64,000 bases of DNA, taken from positions 2,294,001 through 2,358,000 of the forward strand of contig JAITYX010000003.1 in NCBI GenBank assembly GCA_021018815.1, in the 5' to 3' direction. This DNA comes from Talinum fruticosum (Eukaryota > Streptophyta > Magnoliopsida > Caryophyllales > Talinaceae). Of this stretch, positions 1-11,385 are shown piece by piece. Within the stretch, counting starts at the first letter, position 1, and each line of letters opens with the position of its first letter. The notes under the pieces were generated by a model, which ran no database searches, was not told the DNA's origin, and saw only the letters and a program-made list of their open reading frames with translations. Position numbers and translations under genes: made by a program.

Positions 1-1110
1 TTCGTGAATAAAACCTATTCTCCACACAGGAACTTTCAAGTGCCTGTGTTTACGAGACTACATATACCCTTAGCTCGTCACTGAATTTTATACCAACATG
101 GTTTTAAGAGACAACGTAGTCTCTTCTCTCGTTCAAGGGAAGGTTATTCGAATTAACCTCTCTCTCCTTCATAAACTCTTTGATGTTCGGACTCTCTTTC
201 GAACTCAAATCCCATTCCTTTCAATGAAATTGCTAATGATTTCTTTGACAAGTATGCCGGAATTATTCCTAAGTCTAAAAAGAAGTTTTACGTGACTCGG
301 ATGAGGTATGAAGCCGGACTTCTTTGTTTTATTCCGATGAGAACATTGTTCTCAATCTATCCATCCAAAGAGAGCCCCAACAACAAGGTTCTCAAAGTTT
401 TATATAATATTCTTAAAGGGTATAAGGTTAACCTCTTCCCTTTCATCCTCAAGTAAAGAGCTTTCATTCCTACCAATAAGAAGAAACCTCTTCTTCATTT
501 TAGAGCTTTGCTCACTACTATATTTACTCATTTCAAAGTGGATCTTCCTAATGATCCACTCAAATTCCTTAAGTTAGACATCTATATAGGCAGGGCTGAA
601 CTAGTTGGCCTTGGATACCAAGAAATATCATCTAGTGTCTGCGTTCATTCTTCCAAGCTTCCTCCTCCTCCTCGGACTTAGAAGAGTACTAAAACTCCTC
701 TTCCGATAGCTGGTCCATCTTCTTCCCAGCCTATCCTTTATACGAGGTTTACTTCGAGGGAGGCCTCTCAATTTCATCGCTCTCACCAAAATGTTACAGA
801 TCAACTCTTGGTGCTTTCTAGGGTTTCATGCCTATCTTGACGCAACTTCGAGCATTACTCGAAGCGGATAGATCAAAGTCAAGCTTTGGTCACTAAGTTG
901 AAGAAACTTATCTAGCAACAACAAGACCGGATCGGTCGTCTTCAAGAGCGCAGATCCAAAGCCGTGGAGGACTCAGAATCTTACTCGAAGAAGAATTATC
1001 CTCGGAGTCCTCTAGCTCTTTTGACTAGTCGGATGAAGAAGAAGAAGGAGAAGAAGAAGAAGAAGCTGAAGCAAGCTAAGCTGAAGGCCAAGGAGAGAAA
1101 GAACCTGAGA
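1..1110 (+). pseudogene. Copia element X: 3' part of the post-pol accessory ORF (broken)
   Basis: Left-truncated by the window edge. A readable frame around 270-460 encodes YVTRMRYEAGLLCF, then an SKESPNNK segment and GYKVNLFPF. The same segment occurs in the extra ORFs of elements A (about 21180-21340) and E (about 36875-37040). Downstream it has a coil segment with LQERRSKA (about 940-960) and a Lys/Glu-rich tail ending near 1113. Several in-frame stops and shifts make it non-functional. In A and E this ORF lies between pol and the 3' LTR, so the window opens in the 3' part of another Sirevirus-like copy whose gag-pol lies to the left. The N-terminal half resembles the plant 'putative transposon protein' domain (PF20167-like) by eye only; its function is unknown. 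Confidence 0.6.
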
Positions 1111-1666
1111 TAATCTCCTCATAGCACACTAAGTCCGCCTTAGAAGAGGTTAGGAATGTTGGTCAATCCTAGGCTCAACCTTTTGCATAGCCATCTCAAG
1201 GTGAAGAAGGCGAGGGCTTAGAAGAGGAAATAGAGGAAGCAAAACCTCTAGTTCGAAGGTTTGCACTTCAAGTTCAAGAACTACCTCTCCTCTTGCCACC
1301 TCTTCCTCGCCCAACAATTTAAACCGAAGGCTACTGTCGCAAAAGAAGGGGTCCTCGTTCTTCCTCCTCCACTCACGGCACTCCACCCCGCTGCCGACTT
1401 GCATTTCTTTTCTTTTGTCCAATATTTCTATATCTCTTTTTCTCCCTCGGTTTATTTTGATGAAATGCATAGAGGGAGAGAAAGAATAGATAGATGTTTG
1501 GTTTAGGGGAGTTCATTTTATGTCTTTGTATTTATTTTCTAAGTAATGAAATTTCGCTATTTATGAGCATCATTAACTCGTGTTATTCATTTTATTTTAT
1601 TTTTTTCCTCCGATACTTATTCATATCTATTTCATTTACTTTGATAAATACTCGATATATATCTTA
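1111..1666 (+). other. Non-coding 3' internal region of element X
   Basis: Aligns by eye with the tracts after the accessory ORF in A (22310-22739) and E (40260-40674); a shared landmark is GTTTAGGGGAGTTCA near 1500. The polypurine tract and the first ~45 bp of the 3' LTR seen in the other copies are missing. CTCGATATAT (about 1651-1660) matches A's internal region near 22610 and then runs straight into LTR sequence, so a small deletion probably removed the PPT/LTR boundary. The short ORFs here look like chance. Confidence 0.55.
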
Positions 1667-3091
1667 TGAAGACTCGGGTATAACTCTCTATCTCTCTTAA
1701 GTTTAATTTTAAGTCATTCTAAGCTTTATAGAAACTTATATCTAAGTTTTCATCCTGTTCGACCCACTCATAAACCGAGTCATTCAGGATAACATTCTTA
1801 GATGTGTTTCGACCCGATCAAATACAACTCGGAACAATCACATGAGTAAGTAATTTCTCTAACACTTTTATTTGGAACACCGACTTCTTGTTTCAAGTGA
1901 AAATGAATTACTGCATTAATTCTTATTTCTAAGTCGAGTATATTTTCCGAGAATTATTTACTTGATCAAGTTTATGAATTCTGATATTTTATTCTTTCTT
2001 ACTTGATCATTTTAAGGATTGACTCAAGATGGAATTTACACCTAATGAATATTAAACTCGGAAAATTTCATTCTTTTGGGCTGAAGATAATTAAGTGCTT
2101 AATTACTTTGATTTAATTATTATCTTTGCCTAATTATGGACCAAAGTATTTTTATACTTTCAGTACCACTTTGATTAGCTTTTGTAGGTTGATTAAACAA
2201 GCCTGATCTACTTTTGAAATACAAAAGCAGCCGGTTTCTAGCCATTAAACACTAGCGGACACAAATTACCCATTTCCGGACATGGCTCGGACATCATGTC
2301 ATGGTTGTTTGTTTCCAAAGCTGGAAAAATTCAGCTTTGAGTCTAACTGTTGTTTCCACCCTAGATTTTAATTACCACTAGAGGGTTGGACCATGTTTTG
2401 AGCCAAGGATCACTACACAACATCCACATCTCAACATATCTTTTTCTAAGTGACTCAAACTAGCCATTATAACGGCTATTGAGGCTCACCGATCCAGAAC
2501 AAGTCTCAATGGTCATTCTTCTTTGGTGCCTATAAATAGAAGCCACTCCATAAGACTTGAAGATTGCTGGAACTATTCTACTCTTACTCAATCTTCTAGC
2601 TTTTACAACTCCAACTCTGTATTTCTTACTTTTTAAGTTGTAAAGAAAGTCATGTAATCACTCATACTTTTTCTACTTTCCTTGTAAATCCCTTGACTGA
2701 GCTATAAGGGCTAACTCACCTTATTTGTCTCCGATCTGTAAGGGTTAACTCAGTCAAGAAGTACTAAATCGGATAAGAGAACTTCGAGTCTAGGAAAACT
2801 TGTAAAGCAATTGTCTAAGGGAAGTATTCTGGTTAGAGTTAGTCCTTCATAATTGAGGACTCAATTAGTGGATTTGACTTGGTGCTAGGATAAGCACTCG
2901 TTCGTGGTTTTCTGCCCCAAAAGGGTTTCCACGTATTTCTGTGTGTGCTCAACTTTTTAAGTCCAATCTAGGCTCAAAATATGTTTCTTAGTTTTTACAG
3001 TGCAAAATAGTTTGATTTGTTCGAAAATTCTTTCATCACCCTATTCACCCCCTCTTTAGGGTGACTTAACCTCTGCAAGAGCAAACCTTCA
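1667..3091 (+). repeat. Copia LTR (X 3' LTR / D 5' LTR)
   Basis: Closely resembles the LTRs of E (3257-4349, 40675-42165). It begins at TGAAGACTCGGGTAT, which corresponds to about position 45 of the E LTR, so the 5' edge is truncated or uncertain. It contains a TATA box (TATAAATA, 2531-2538) followed by AGAAGCCAC, the shared promoter core of this family, and ends in ACCTTCA directly before a PBS. Tail sequence of one internal region lies to its left and the head of another to its right, so this LTR is flanked by two internal domains. Many ACTCGG sites read ACTTAG or ACTAAG here, suggesting CpG decay and an old copy. Confidence 0.8.
2531..2538 (+). promoter_or_regulatory. LTR TATA box
   Basis: TATAAATA in the conserved context before AGAAGCCAC. 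The same core is in the other LTRs: 4162-4169 (E), 9000-9007 (B), 12918-12925 (C), and as TATAAAA at 14425-14431 and 23662-23668 (A). Position and conservation fit the U3 promoter. Confidence 0.65.
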
Positions 3092-3092
3092 T

Positions 3093-3105
3093 TTGGTATC
3101 GGAGC
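3093..3105 (+). other. Primer binding site of D
   Basis: TTGGTATCGGAGC directly after the LTR end. It matches the plant initiator tRNA-Met complement TGGTATCAGAGC except for one A-to-G change, the usual PBS of copia elements. Confidence 0.75.
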
Positions 3106-3121
3106 AAGGTCTAAAGATCAA

Positions 3122-3256
3122 ATGGCTTAGAACAATGGAGAGTTCGATGAAGGAAGATCATTAACCGGACCACCCAAGTTCAAGGGGTCGAACTTTGCAC
3201 ACTCGGAAGAAGATGATGGAATGCTTCCTCTTGGATAATGATGAAGAAGTATGGAA
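3122..3256 (+). pseudogene. gag: Start of gag, element D
   Basis: ATG GCT TAG opens the frame; codon 3 is a stop. The same stop occurs in E (31305), while B has GAA and A has CGA there. After the stop the frame reads NNGEF then a PPKFKG motif typical of the N-terminus of this gag, followed by a frameshift near the tryptophan of the core. E interrupts it at 3256 and it resumes at 42166. Confidence 0.6.
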
Positions 3257-4349
3257 TGAACACTTAGTTTCTAACTCTAAGTCATTCCGAGTATTACATG
3301 AAGACTCGGGTATAAATCCTATCTCTCTTAAGTTTTGATTTCAAGTCATTCTAGCTACTATAGAAACTCGTGTGTAAGTTTTCATTATGTTACGATCGAC
3401 TCGAAAGCACCTTATTGCAATCTTCTACACCGATGTTTCTAACTCACTCGGACATCACTCAAAACTATCGCATGCTCGAATAATTTCTCTAACACTCTTA
3501 TTATGAGTACTGACTGTATATTTTAACACAAAGAGAATTACAGTGTTAATTCCTTATTCTAAGTCAGCTTTATTTCTTTGAGAATTATTTGACCGGATCA
3601 AGTTGTTAAACTCTAATGTTCTATTTTTTTAACTTGATCATCCTTAGGATTGACTCGGATGGAATTTGAGTATATTAAATTCCATTCTTTTATTCCATTC
3701 TTTTAGGCCAAATTTATTTAAGCATTTAATTGCTCTAATTTAATTATTATCCGTGTCTAACATTGGACCAAAGTATTTTATACTTTGAAAACCAATGTAG
3801 TTTGCTTTTTTAGGTTATTCAAACGAGGCTAACTCACTTTTAACATACAAAAGCAACCGACTTCTAATTATCAAACACCACCAGGCAGGTTTTACCTACT
3901 TCGGACATGGCTCGGACACCGTGTCAAGGTTGTCTGTTTCCAAAATTGGAAAACTCCAACTCTAGGCTTAACGGTTGTTTCCACCATAACTTTCGAGTCA
4001 CCACCAAGTGAAGTGATTGGACAATCTCTTGGAGCCAAGAGCCGTTGCACAACGTTCACATCCCAACGGATCTTTTATGAGTGACTCAAAAGAGCCGTTA
4101 CAACGACTAGTGAAGACTTCTGTCCGGAACCAAGACTCCACGGTCACTCTGCCTAGTTCGTTATAAATAGAAGCCACTTCACAAGACTAGAAGATTGCTT
4201 GAATAGATTACTCGAACACATTGCTTGAATTGAATTTATTGTTCTCATTCTTATTCAATCTTCTATTTACAACTCCAAGTCTATATTTCATATTTTCGAG
4301 TTGTAAAGAGAGTCTTGTAATCAGTCACATTCTTTTCTTACTTTATTAG
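3257..4349 (+). repeat. Element E 5' LTR (5' ~1.09 kb only)
   Basis: Pairs with 40675-42165: both share TTTCTAACTCTAAGTCATT at the start and closely matching sequence to the TATA box (4162-4169) and beyond. It breaks at CTTTATTAG (4341-4349), where B starts. The remaining ~400 bp present in the 3' LTR is not found on the far side of B. Confidence 0.85.
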
Positions 4350-5511
4350 TAAAGACTCGGATTCTATATGTATATCATTCCGAGTCCTATCAAGGAATCA
4401 GGTACCAACTTCATCCCTTCTAAGTTTTGATTACAAGTCATTCCGAGTATTATAGAAACTATTACGAGTGTTATAGAAACTTTTCGAGTGTTACAGAATG
4501 TTTTCATCCGATTCCGACCGACTCGGAAAGCACACTCGTGTTCATCGATTCACTCGATGGTTCCGAGTCACTCGGACATCACTCAGATTTATCGCATGAT
4601 CAAACATTCACTCTAACTCTTTCAAACTAAGTTCGACTTCATATTCTAAGTTAAAGTGAATTACGGCGTTAATTCATCTTTCTAAGTCGACATGTTTTGT
4701 TTGAAATATATTTGTCTAGATCAAGTACTCTTACTCCGATATTCTCTGTCTAACTTGATCTTTCTCTAGACTAACTCGGATGGGATTTTAGTATAATGAA
4801 TATTAGACTCGGAAAATTCCACTCTTTTAGGACTCGAGATAATTATGCTCTTAGTTATCTTAATTAAATTATTATTTGTGCCAAATCTTAGACCAAAGTA
4901 TTTTATACTTTGAGAACCAAAATTGGTTTACTTTTGTAGGTTATCTAAACGAGGTTATCCTCCTTTTGAATTACAAAAGTAACCGAGCTTCAAGATGTCA
5001 AATCGCCAGCAAACAAGGCTTTTTCTACTATCGACCAAGGTCCGGACAACGTGTCGGGGTTGTCTGCTTCCAAGCTGGAAATCTTCAATATTAAGCTCAG
5101 CGGTGGTTTCCACCCTACTTTTCGAGACATCACCAGTGGATTAGGATATCCTAAGGAGTCAAGAGCCATTGCACAACGGTCACATCTCAATGGGTCTTTT
5201 ACGAGCTACTCGGAAGAACCGTTACAATGGTCACTGAGGACTTACGTAACACCCCGAAACTTAATAGTAATTAATTATTTTAAATTTGTATTTTATCGTC
5301 TTAATATTGTTTAAGAGCAGTGAATCGCGCACAATACGAAATCGAAATAAAAGATGTGAACAAATTTGATAATCGTAAATAATAATGGGTAATTCGTACA
5401 AATTTACGTTTGCACTATGAAGTGTATATATGTTTGAATAATTCCATTTCGAATCTGAATAAATTAAATTAATAGGTAAGAAGAAATAAAATAAAACCGT
5501 ATATATGTATA

Positions 5512-5577
<66 letters not shown>
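5512..5577. repeat. (AT)n microsatellite
   Basis: About 65 bp of nearly pure TA dinucleotide, preceded by TATATATGTATATATA variants, just inside the left end of insert 1. A similar (AT)n lies near the related termini at 45.3-45.6 kb. Confidence 0.9.
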
Positions 5578-5585
<8 letters not shown>

Positions 5586-5689
5586 AATTATTATAACACA
5601 AATAAAGTTAAAAAAAAGAAGAGGAAAAGAAGATGGTGGAAGGATCGGGAATAAATCGGTGAAGGAGGGTGTTTGTAAAGGAAGCTAAC

Positions 5690-6174
5690 ACATTCATCTT
5701 CCATATCTCTCTCACATCTCTTCCCTTTCCTCCCTCTCGCCCTCGCGGCCGTGTCGCCGGCCAGCCATCGGCCGGACCTACGGCGCCAACAAGCCACCAC
5801 CGGTGGAGCTTAGCCGCCACCCTTGCCTCCACAAGGAACTTTTCCTCTCTCCCTCCTCCCTTATCTCGCGCCAGCGGGCAAAACCGCCCCTGTTGCTGCT
5901 TAGTCGTGCCACCCGGCCGGCCGCCGTCCCCGGTCGCCGACCGGCGCCTCGGCTACCACACTATCACCTCCGGTGCGTCTCTCTCTCTCTCCTCTTCGCT
6001 CCGTCCCGACTCCGAACAGGGCTGTTTCACCCTCGCGACTACTGCCGCCTCCGGATCGGGCTAGCGCCGCCACCTTTGGCTGCCGTCCGGCGCTCGACAC
6101 TGCTGACCAACGCTCCGAGCTTCCACCTTAGACATCGAACCACCACCACCAATTCCACTTCAAAACCCCTTTGA
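5690..6174 (+). other. GC-rich block in insert 1, no supported gene
   Basis: A GC- and CpG-rich tract in AT-rich surroundings, open in overlapping frames on both strands (131 and 123 codons on plus, up to 74 on minus). The products are low-complexity Ser/Pro/Arg/Leu with no known motif. A block of the same kind at a similar distance from the LTR end occurs in insert 2 (47650-48240), so it is probably a family feature of the LTR (5' UTR or CpG-rich regulatory part) and not a protein gene. Confidence 0.45.
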
Positions 6175-8223
6175 GGTATATCTCTAATTCTCCATTTATA
6201 AGCAAATTTCTATTACGAATTTATGTTGTAATTGAAGAATTAGACAAGTTAATGTCAATTGTAACTTGGTTGTGGTGGAATTGAAAGGATCTTGGGAGAA
6301 AATGAAATTGGATTTAGGGTTTAATATGTGTGGATATGGAATTGGAAATTGGTTTGGGTTTAGGGTTTATTTATAATTGTGAATGTGTTTGTTTAACTTC
6401 GTAAGAATATGAATGAATTTTGTTCGACTGTGGAAGAATTGAAACAAAGATATTGAGTATGATTGGAATATGAACATGTATGTTGTTGTGAGTTGCTTTC
6501 AAGGATGTGTAATTGGAGATTGATGGAAGATTGAATTTATTGGTGTATGTGTGCAAAACTTGGGTAAACTAATGTAATTGAATCTTGGTTTAGTTAAGCA
6601 AGAGTGAATCAATTTAAAAGGGGAAATTTGATGAGAATATAGAGGTATATTAATGTGTGTGAATTAAATGGAAATTGGGTATGCGAAGTTGGATTGAAAT
6701 TATGAAATAAATGTAAATTAGCCAATGAAGTTGAAGGTTTTATTGAAATTAACGGAGATATTATTGAAAGAGAGATGGGGATTGAAAAGAAATTCAGAAT
6801 GTTGAATCGAGTTGTAAAGGGAGGAGGAATAGATCTTTATAAAATTGTGAGAGTTTTCAAGCCCAAATGAACTTTGAGCGACAAGTGAGAAGTTAAAAGA
6901 AATCAAACGTAAGAGTTTACGAAAGAAAGAAAAGGAAAGTAGTATGACAATCTGAATAGAGACCTAACCTATCGAATCAAATTACTTTCGAAAACAAAAA
7001 TCGATGGGAACGACATGCTCGAAGAAAATAACGAAAACGATATTTAAAGGAAAACGAGCAACTACCTCAGGTACGTTACTATTTATACTTTTCAAAATAT
7101 TTAAATGTTAACATGTTAGAATATTAATGAGTTTCACTATTTTGTCTAAGATCTATTAAAGCGTTAACCGATTATGGGTACTACTTATAAAGAAATTAAT
7201 TGTATGGGGCCATCTCCCGATAATCGGGATTTTTATGATTAAATTGCTTAATTGAAGCCTTAGCTATAAATATATATGTATGAAGGTTCTTGTCTTGATC
7301 AAAAATCGAAAAGTTCATGGGCACAAGAAAATGAGAATATTGACGAGATCGTAACTTGGTTTATATACTTGGTTTGAAACTTAGTTTTTGTGGTTGTAAA
7401 TATACTCCGGCGTGTGGCCGTTGAGTTGTATAGTTCGAGCGCGTGGCTCGTTGAGTTTTATTATGGATTTTATGCAGGTTTTTAAGGCTTTTAGCCTAAT
7501 GATTAGGCCATGTTTCAAACGAAACTCTGCCAAAATTTTTAGAAAATTGGAAAACCAAATCGACATCTAAAGTAAGAAGTATATTTGGTTACATATAAGT
7601 GGATATGTAGGCATACTAGATGAAACGATTAGTACAATTAAGGTTAAGCTACATTAAGCACAAACTAGAGGTGATAGAAGCAAAAGGTCAAACTTGAGTT
7701 ATATTAAAAGAATGGGGAATTAAACTCATCAATTGTTATATACAAATTCAAACTATATCATCAATAACTTATTTTGGGGAAATGTATAAATATCGAGATC
7801 AAAAGGAAACAATATGGATAGGTATGCAAAAGGTAAAAGTTTGGTGATCGCAAATGTATATAAATATTGTTAAAAGACTAGTAATCTACGAAAGCAGATT
7901 CGTTTTGGAAATAGAAATCAAATTGAAATTGTGTTGCGAAACAATCAGCAATTGAGGTGTTCGAGCACGCCGAGGTACGTTATGCCTTTACATTTATACT
8001 AAAAGTTAAAGTTTTACTGATTAATAGATGGTGCTTAAAATTCATTGCGCTTATAAATAAGTTTTTCACAATTTAATTGATTTGGCCATGCAAAAGACCC
8101 ATTAACCTTTATGATGATCCATGAATGAATGCGATCGTAATCGAATCGTAATTGTAATCGTAAATGGTTGATCCGGGACGCCTGGACAACGTTGCCTACT
8201 AGCGAGCATTTAACCGTTAATAG

Positions 8224-8345
8224 TTCAATTGTTCACGGAATTGTCAATCGTTCAATTGTTCACGTGAATCGTTAATCGTTCGGTTATTCACGGAATCGTT
8301 AATCGTTCAATTGTTCACGAGAATCGTTAATCGTTCAATTGTTCA
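8224..8345. repeat. Minisatellite, ~26-bp unit around AATCGTTCAATTGTTCACG
   Basis: About five imperfect copies of a unit carrying AATCGTT and CAATTGTTCACG, with variants such as CGGTTATTCACGG. It lies in insert 1 just before a GATCGCCTCG tract. Likely replication slippage in the LTR; no coding role seen. Confidence 0.8.
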
Positions 8346-9540
8346 CAGCCGATCGCCTCGAGGTTCAATGAACCTAGGAGTCGGATTCCATGATTGATTG
8401 TCCCACAGTACGGGGTCCTAAGTTTGGCTAAATCGGAAAAGCAAATAGGGAATTGACAAGTTTGCAAACTGTTTATTCAAGAAAAATGATTTAAGATATG
8501 CATGATTTAAGAGTACCTAAATTATGATTTTATTTTATAGGAGTAACGTATCGAGCTTCTAGCTCACACATCCATTATTTTATGTTTTAAAATTTTTAGG
8601 AAGTCAAGCGCATGGCGGACTATTCACAATCACACCTAGAGCTTAAAGAGGAAGGAAACGATAATGCTGGTCAGAAAAAGTGATGTATGGCTATTCGTCT
8701 TGACCCACACATGGTAGTCCCTCCCTTGGTCTCTTGGCTCATGATTCCTCTCCAGCTGCTCCTCGGCATTTTGAAGATTTCATTTTCTACGAAGAAAAAT
8801 TTGGGTTGGATTGTTACATAAATTATTTGAATAATTATTTTGCTCAAATGAAATTGCCTTGTTTTCATTCCAAAACGGCGAGTAATGTTTCCCAATTTAC
8901 AAGTCTTCCGCTGTTGATTACTTATTTATGTGGTTACGTATTGGGGGCGTTACAACTTCTAATCGAAGATCGTCACAACAGCTAATCTGCTTGGTCATCT
9001 ATAAATAGAAGCCACTTGGCAAGACCTGAGTCTATACTTAACATCTTTCTATTTCCAACTCTAAGTCTATACTTAAGATCTTTCCGAGTTGTAAAGTCTT
9101 GTAATTAGTTACAAACTCTCTTTCTTACTCACTAAGTAAGGTCCCTTGACTGAGTTGTAAGGGTTAACTCAGCTCGGTTGTCCCTAGTTGTAAAGGTTAC
9201 CTTAGTTAGGAAGTACTAGATCGGATAAGGGAACTTCGAGTCTAGGAAAACTTTGTAAGGAATTGTCTAAGGGAGCAATTCTAGTTAAGTCATTCTACTC
9301 GTATTTTGTGGATTCAAAATAGTGGATTTGACTTGGTGCTTTGACTAGCACTGGCCATGGTTTTCTCGCCCCATGAGAGTTTCCACGTAATTCGAGTTGA
9401 TACTTTTTGAGTCCAATCTAGACTCGGAATCTATTTTTGTCTTTATTCTGTGCAAAAGAGTTTAATTCTCTAAAAAATCTTCAACCACCCTATTCACCCC
9501 TCTCTAAGCTGACTTAGACTCTCCAGGAGCAAACCTTCAA

Positions 9541-9553
9541 TTGGTATTAGAGC
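9541..9553 (+). other. Primer binding site of B
   Basis: TTGGTATTAGAGC immediately after the 5' LTR end: initiator tRNA-Met type with one C-to-T change from TGGTATCAGAGC. Confidence 0.75.
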
Positions 9554-9599
9554 CTAGCCTTTCGGAAAGGATCTAACCATCTAAAGGTTTAAAGATCAA

Positions 9600-11385
9600 A
9601 TGGCTGAAAACAATGGAGAGTTCGATGAAAGAAGATCTTCCAAGCACACCACCAAAGTTTAAGGGATCAAATTTTGTACACTCTGGAAGAAGCTCATGGA
9701 ATGCTTTCTACTTGGATCACGATGAAGATGTATGGAACATCATAAAAGAAGGCAACTACATTCTAATGAAGATGGAGGAAACAAAACTCGTGCCTCAAGC
9801 GAAGATCGAATACACCACTGAAGAGGCGGAAAAGTTCAAAAAGAACTTTAAAGCAATGAACATTCGATGTGCGCCATCAGCTCATAAGAATACAATAGAG
9901 TGTCAGGTTGTGACACAGCAAAAGAAGTGTGGGATACTCTAGTTAACACATATGAAGGCACCAGTCAAGTTAGACAAGCGGAGATAAGCCAATATCTTCA
10001 CAAATACAAGCTGTTCAAGATGGAGCCGAAGAAAACATCACTCATATGCTCATCCGCTTCACTAAGATTACTAACAATCTCAAATCTCTGGGTAGAAAGA
10101 TTTCTCACGAAGAAATGTGCGGAAAGATTCCGAGAAGTCTACCGAAGAGAAGATGGGGTCCCAAGGTGACAGCCATCAAGGAAGTTCAGAACCTCTCCTT
10201 ATTAAAGTTAGATGAACTTATTGGGAAGCTACTCACCCATGAGATTCACCTGGAAGAAGAGGACGCTAAGGTCAGCACTAAAAAGAATATTACGCTGAAG
10301 GCCTCGTAAAGCAAAGAAAAAATCTGAGTTTGTCGGACTCGAAGAAGATCCCATGGCACTTATCGCACAAGAGATGGAAGAAAAGGCCAAGAGATGAGTT
10401 CTACAAGAAAGATAAGAAGGATAGAAAAGGTAAACACTCTTCCCCTTCAAATATATCTTTGACTAAGAACTCGGCTCGTTTTAAATGTGGCAGCAAAGAT
10501 CACATAGACAAAGACTGTCCAAGGAGAAAGAGGGATAGAAAGAAGAAGGCTATGGTGGCCACATGGAGTGATGAAGATTCATCTGAAGAAGATGAAGACT
10601 CTAAACGATTCAAAGTGTCCGATGGCTCTATCGGACTCGAAGTTGAATCCGAGTCGGACTCGACCACTCGGACCATGAGGAAACAAATCCTCAAGAGGGA
10701 ATTGATATTTCCTTAAGTTTTCCAAAGTTGATTTAGCTAAATATATTTATACTTTGGAAGAAAAGTTCAATTCGACTCCTCTTGATTTAAAGAACAACTT
10801 GAGTTTATCACTTCGAGAGCATCTCTTTGAAAAATGAATTAGAAAACCCGAGACTTACTCTAAGATAGCTCAAGACTTGTACTCAAGTTAATGAGACTAA
10901 GTCCGTGTCACTCAAAAGAGAAAATGGCATTTGAACCAAAAGCTCAATGAGTCTCAAGAACTTGTTTTAAAGTTTAATCAAGGTCAGAAAAACCTTGACA
11001 TGCTCTTAGGCTCTCAATGTGTCTCCTTCAAAAAGTAGGTCTTGGTTTTAACAAAAAGAAAGAATCTAATTCCTATTCGGATCTTTTCAAAAGGGTTCCG
11101 AAGCTGTGAAGTTCGGGAAGGCTGAGCACGGTTTCATTCATAAGAATGAAAGGAGGATTGAGCCTGGACCAGTTTATAGGAGAAAGCCTTCTCTACTGGT
11201 TTATAAAAGAAAAACTTTCAAAAGAAAGAGACACGGACTCAGCTTTTAAAAAGAGGACTCGGAATAAGATCAAACCCAAAGTTATTCAAATCTGGGTTCC
11301 CAAGAGTCTTCTTCCTCGAGAAAGGACCACAGTAAAGGGAGTTACTGGGTTCATTAGAGGAAGTGAGAAGGGTTAGTTTGTTTCT
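9600..11385 (+). pseudogene. gag: gag pseudogene, element B
   Basis: Start chosen as ATGGCTGAAAACAATGG at 9600, where A, D and E also begin. Frameshifts appear within 20 codons. Conserved parts are a DVWNIIKEGNY stretch of the gag core (about 9728-9760), a REVYRREDGVP-like region near 10130, and a zinc knuckle at 10477-10518 reading RFKCGSKDHIDKDC: the first Cys of CCHC is Arg, so zinc binding should be lost. A Lys-rich segment and an acidic Ser/Glu/Asp tail follow (to ~10716). The rest to the protease is broken. Confidence 0.7.

Larger units (their letters stand above)
5245..8954 (+). mobile_element. Gypsy-type solo LTR or non-autonomous element (insert 1)
   Basis: Bounded by CGTAACACCCC and GGGGGCGTTACA, close to the TGTAACACCCC...GGGGTGTTACA termini common in plant Ty3/gypsy LTRs. 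Near-TSD ACTTA/ACTTC at 5240-5244 and 8955-8959. No gag or pol is visible, so a 3.7-kb solo LTR is most likely. Inside are an (AT)n tract, a GC-rich 480-bp block, and a ~130-bp segment (7406-7545) shared in inverted orientation with 45725-45866. Assignment to the Tekay/Del type is inference from termini and length. Confidence 0.55.
4350..9539 (+). repeat. Element B 5' LTR, interrupted at 5245-8959
   Basis: LTR sequence at 4350-5244 and 8960-9539 aligns with 29736-31246 across the gap (GGACTT, then the AACGGCTAATCTGC-like tract). The TATA box is at 9000-9007, past the insertion. It ends in AAACCTTCA before the PBS at 9541. CCGAGTCACTCGG-type palindromes are frequent (for example about 4573-4585). 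Confidence 0.85.

Noticed and set aside
5669..6174. Possible protein gene in the GC-rich part of insert 1 (131 and 123 codons)
   Set aside because: Same reasons: several frames open on both strands, Ser/Pro/Arg-rich, no domain, matching position in the second LTR of this type.
8224..8345. Possible CRISPR-like repeat array
   Set aside because: The repeats are imperfect tandem copies without unique spacers, in plant DNA inside an LTR; a minisatellite.
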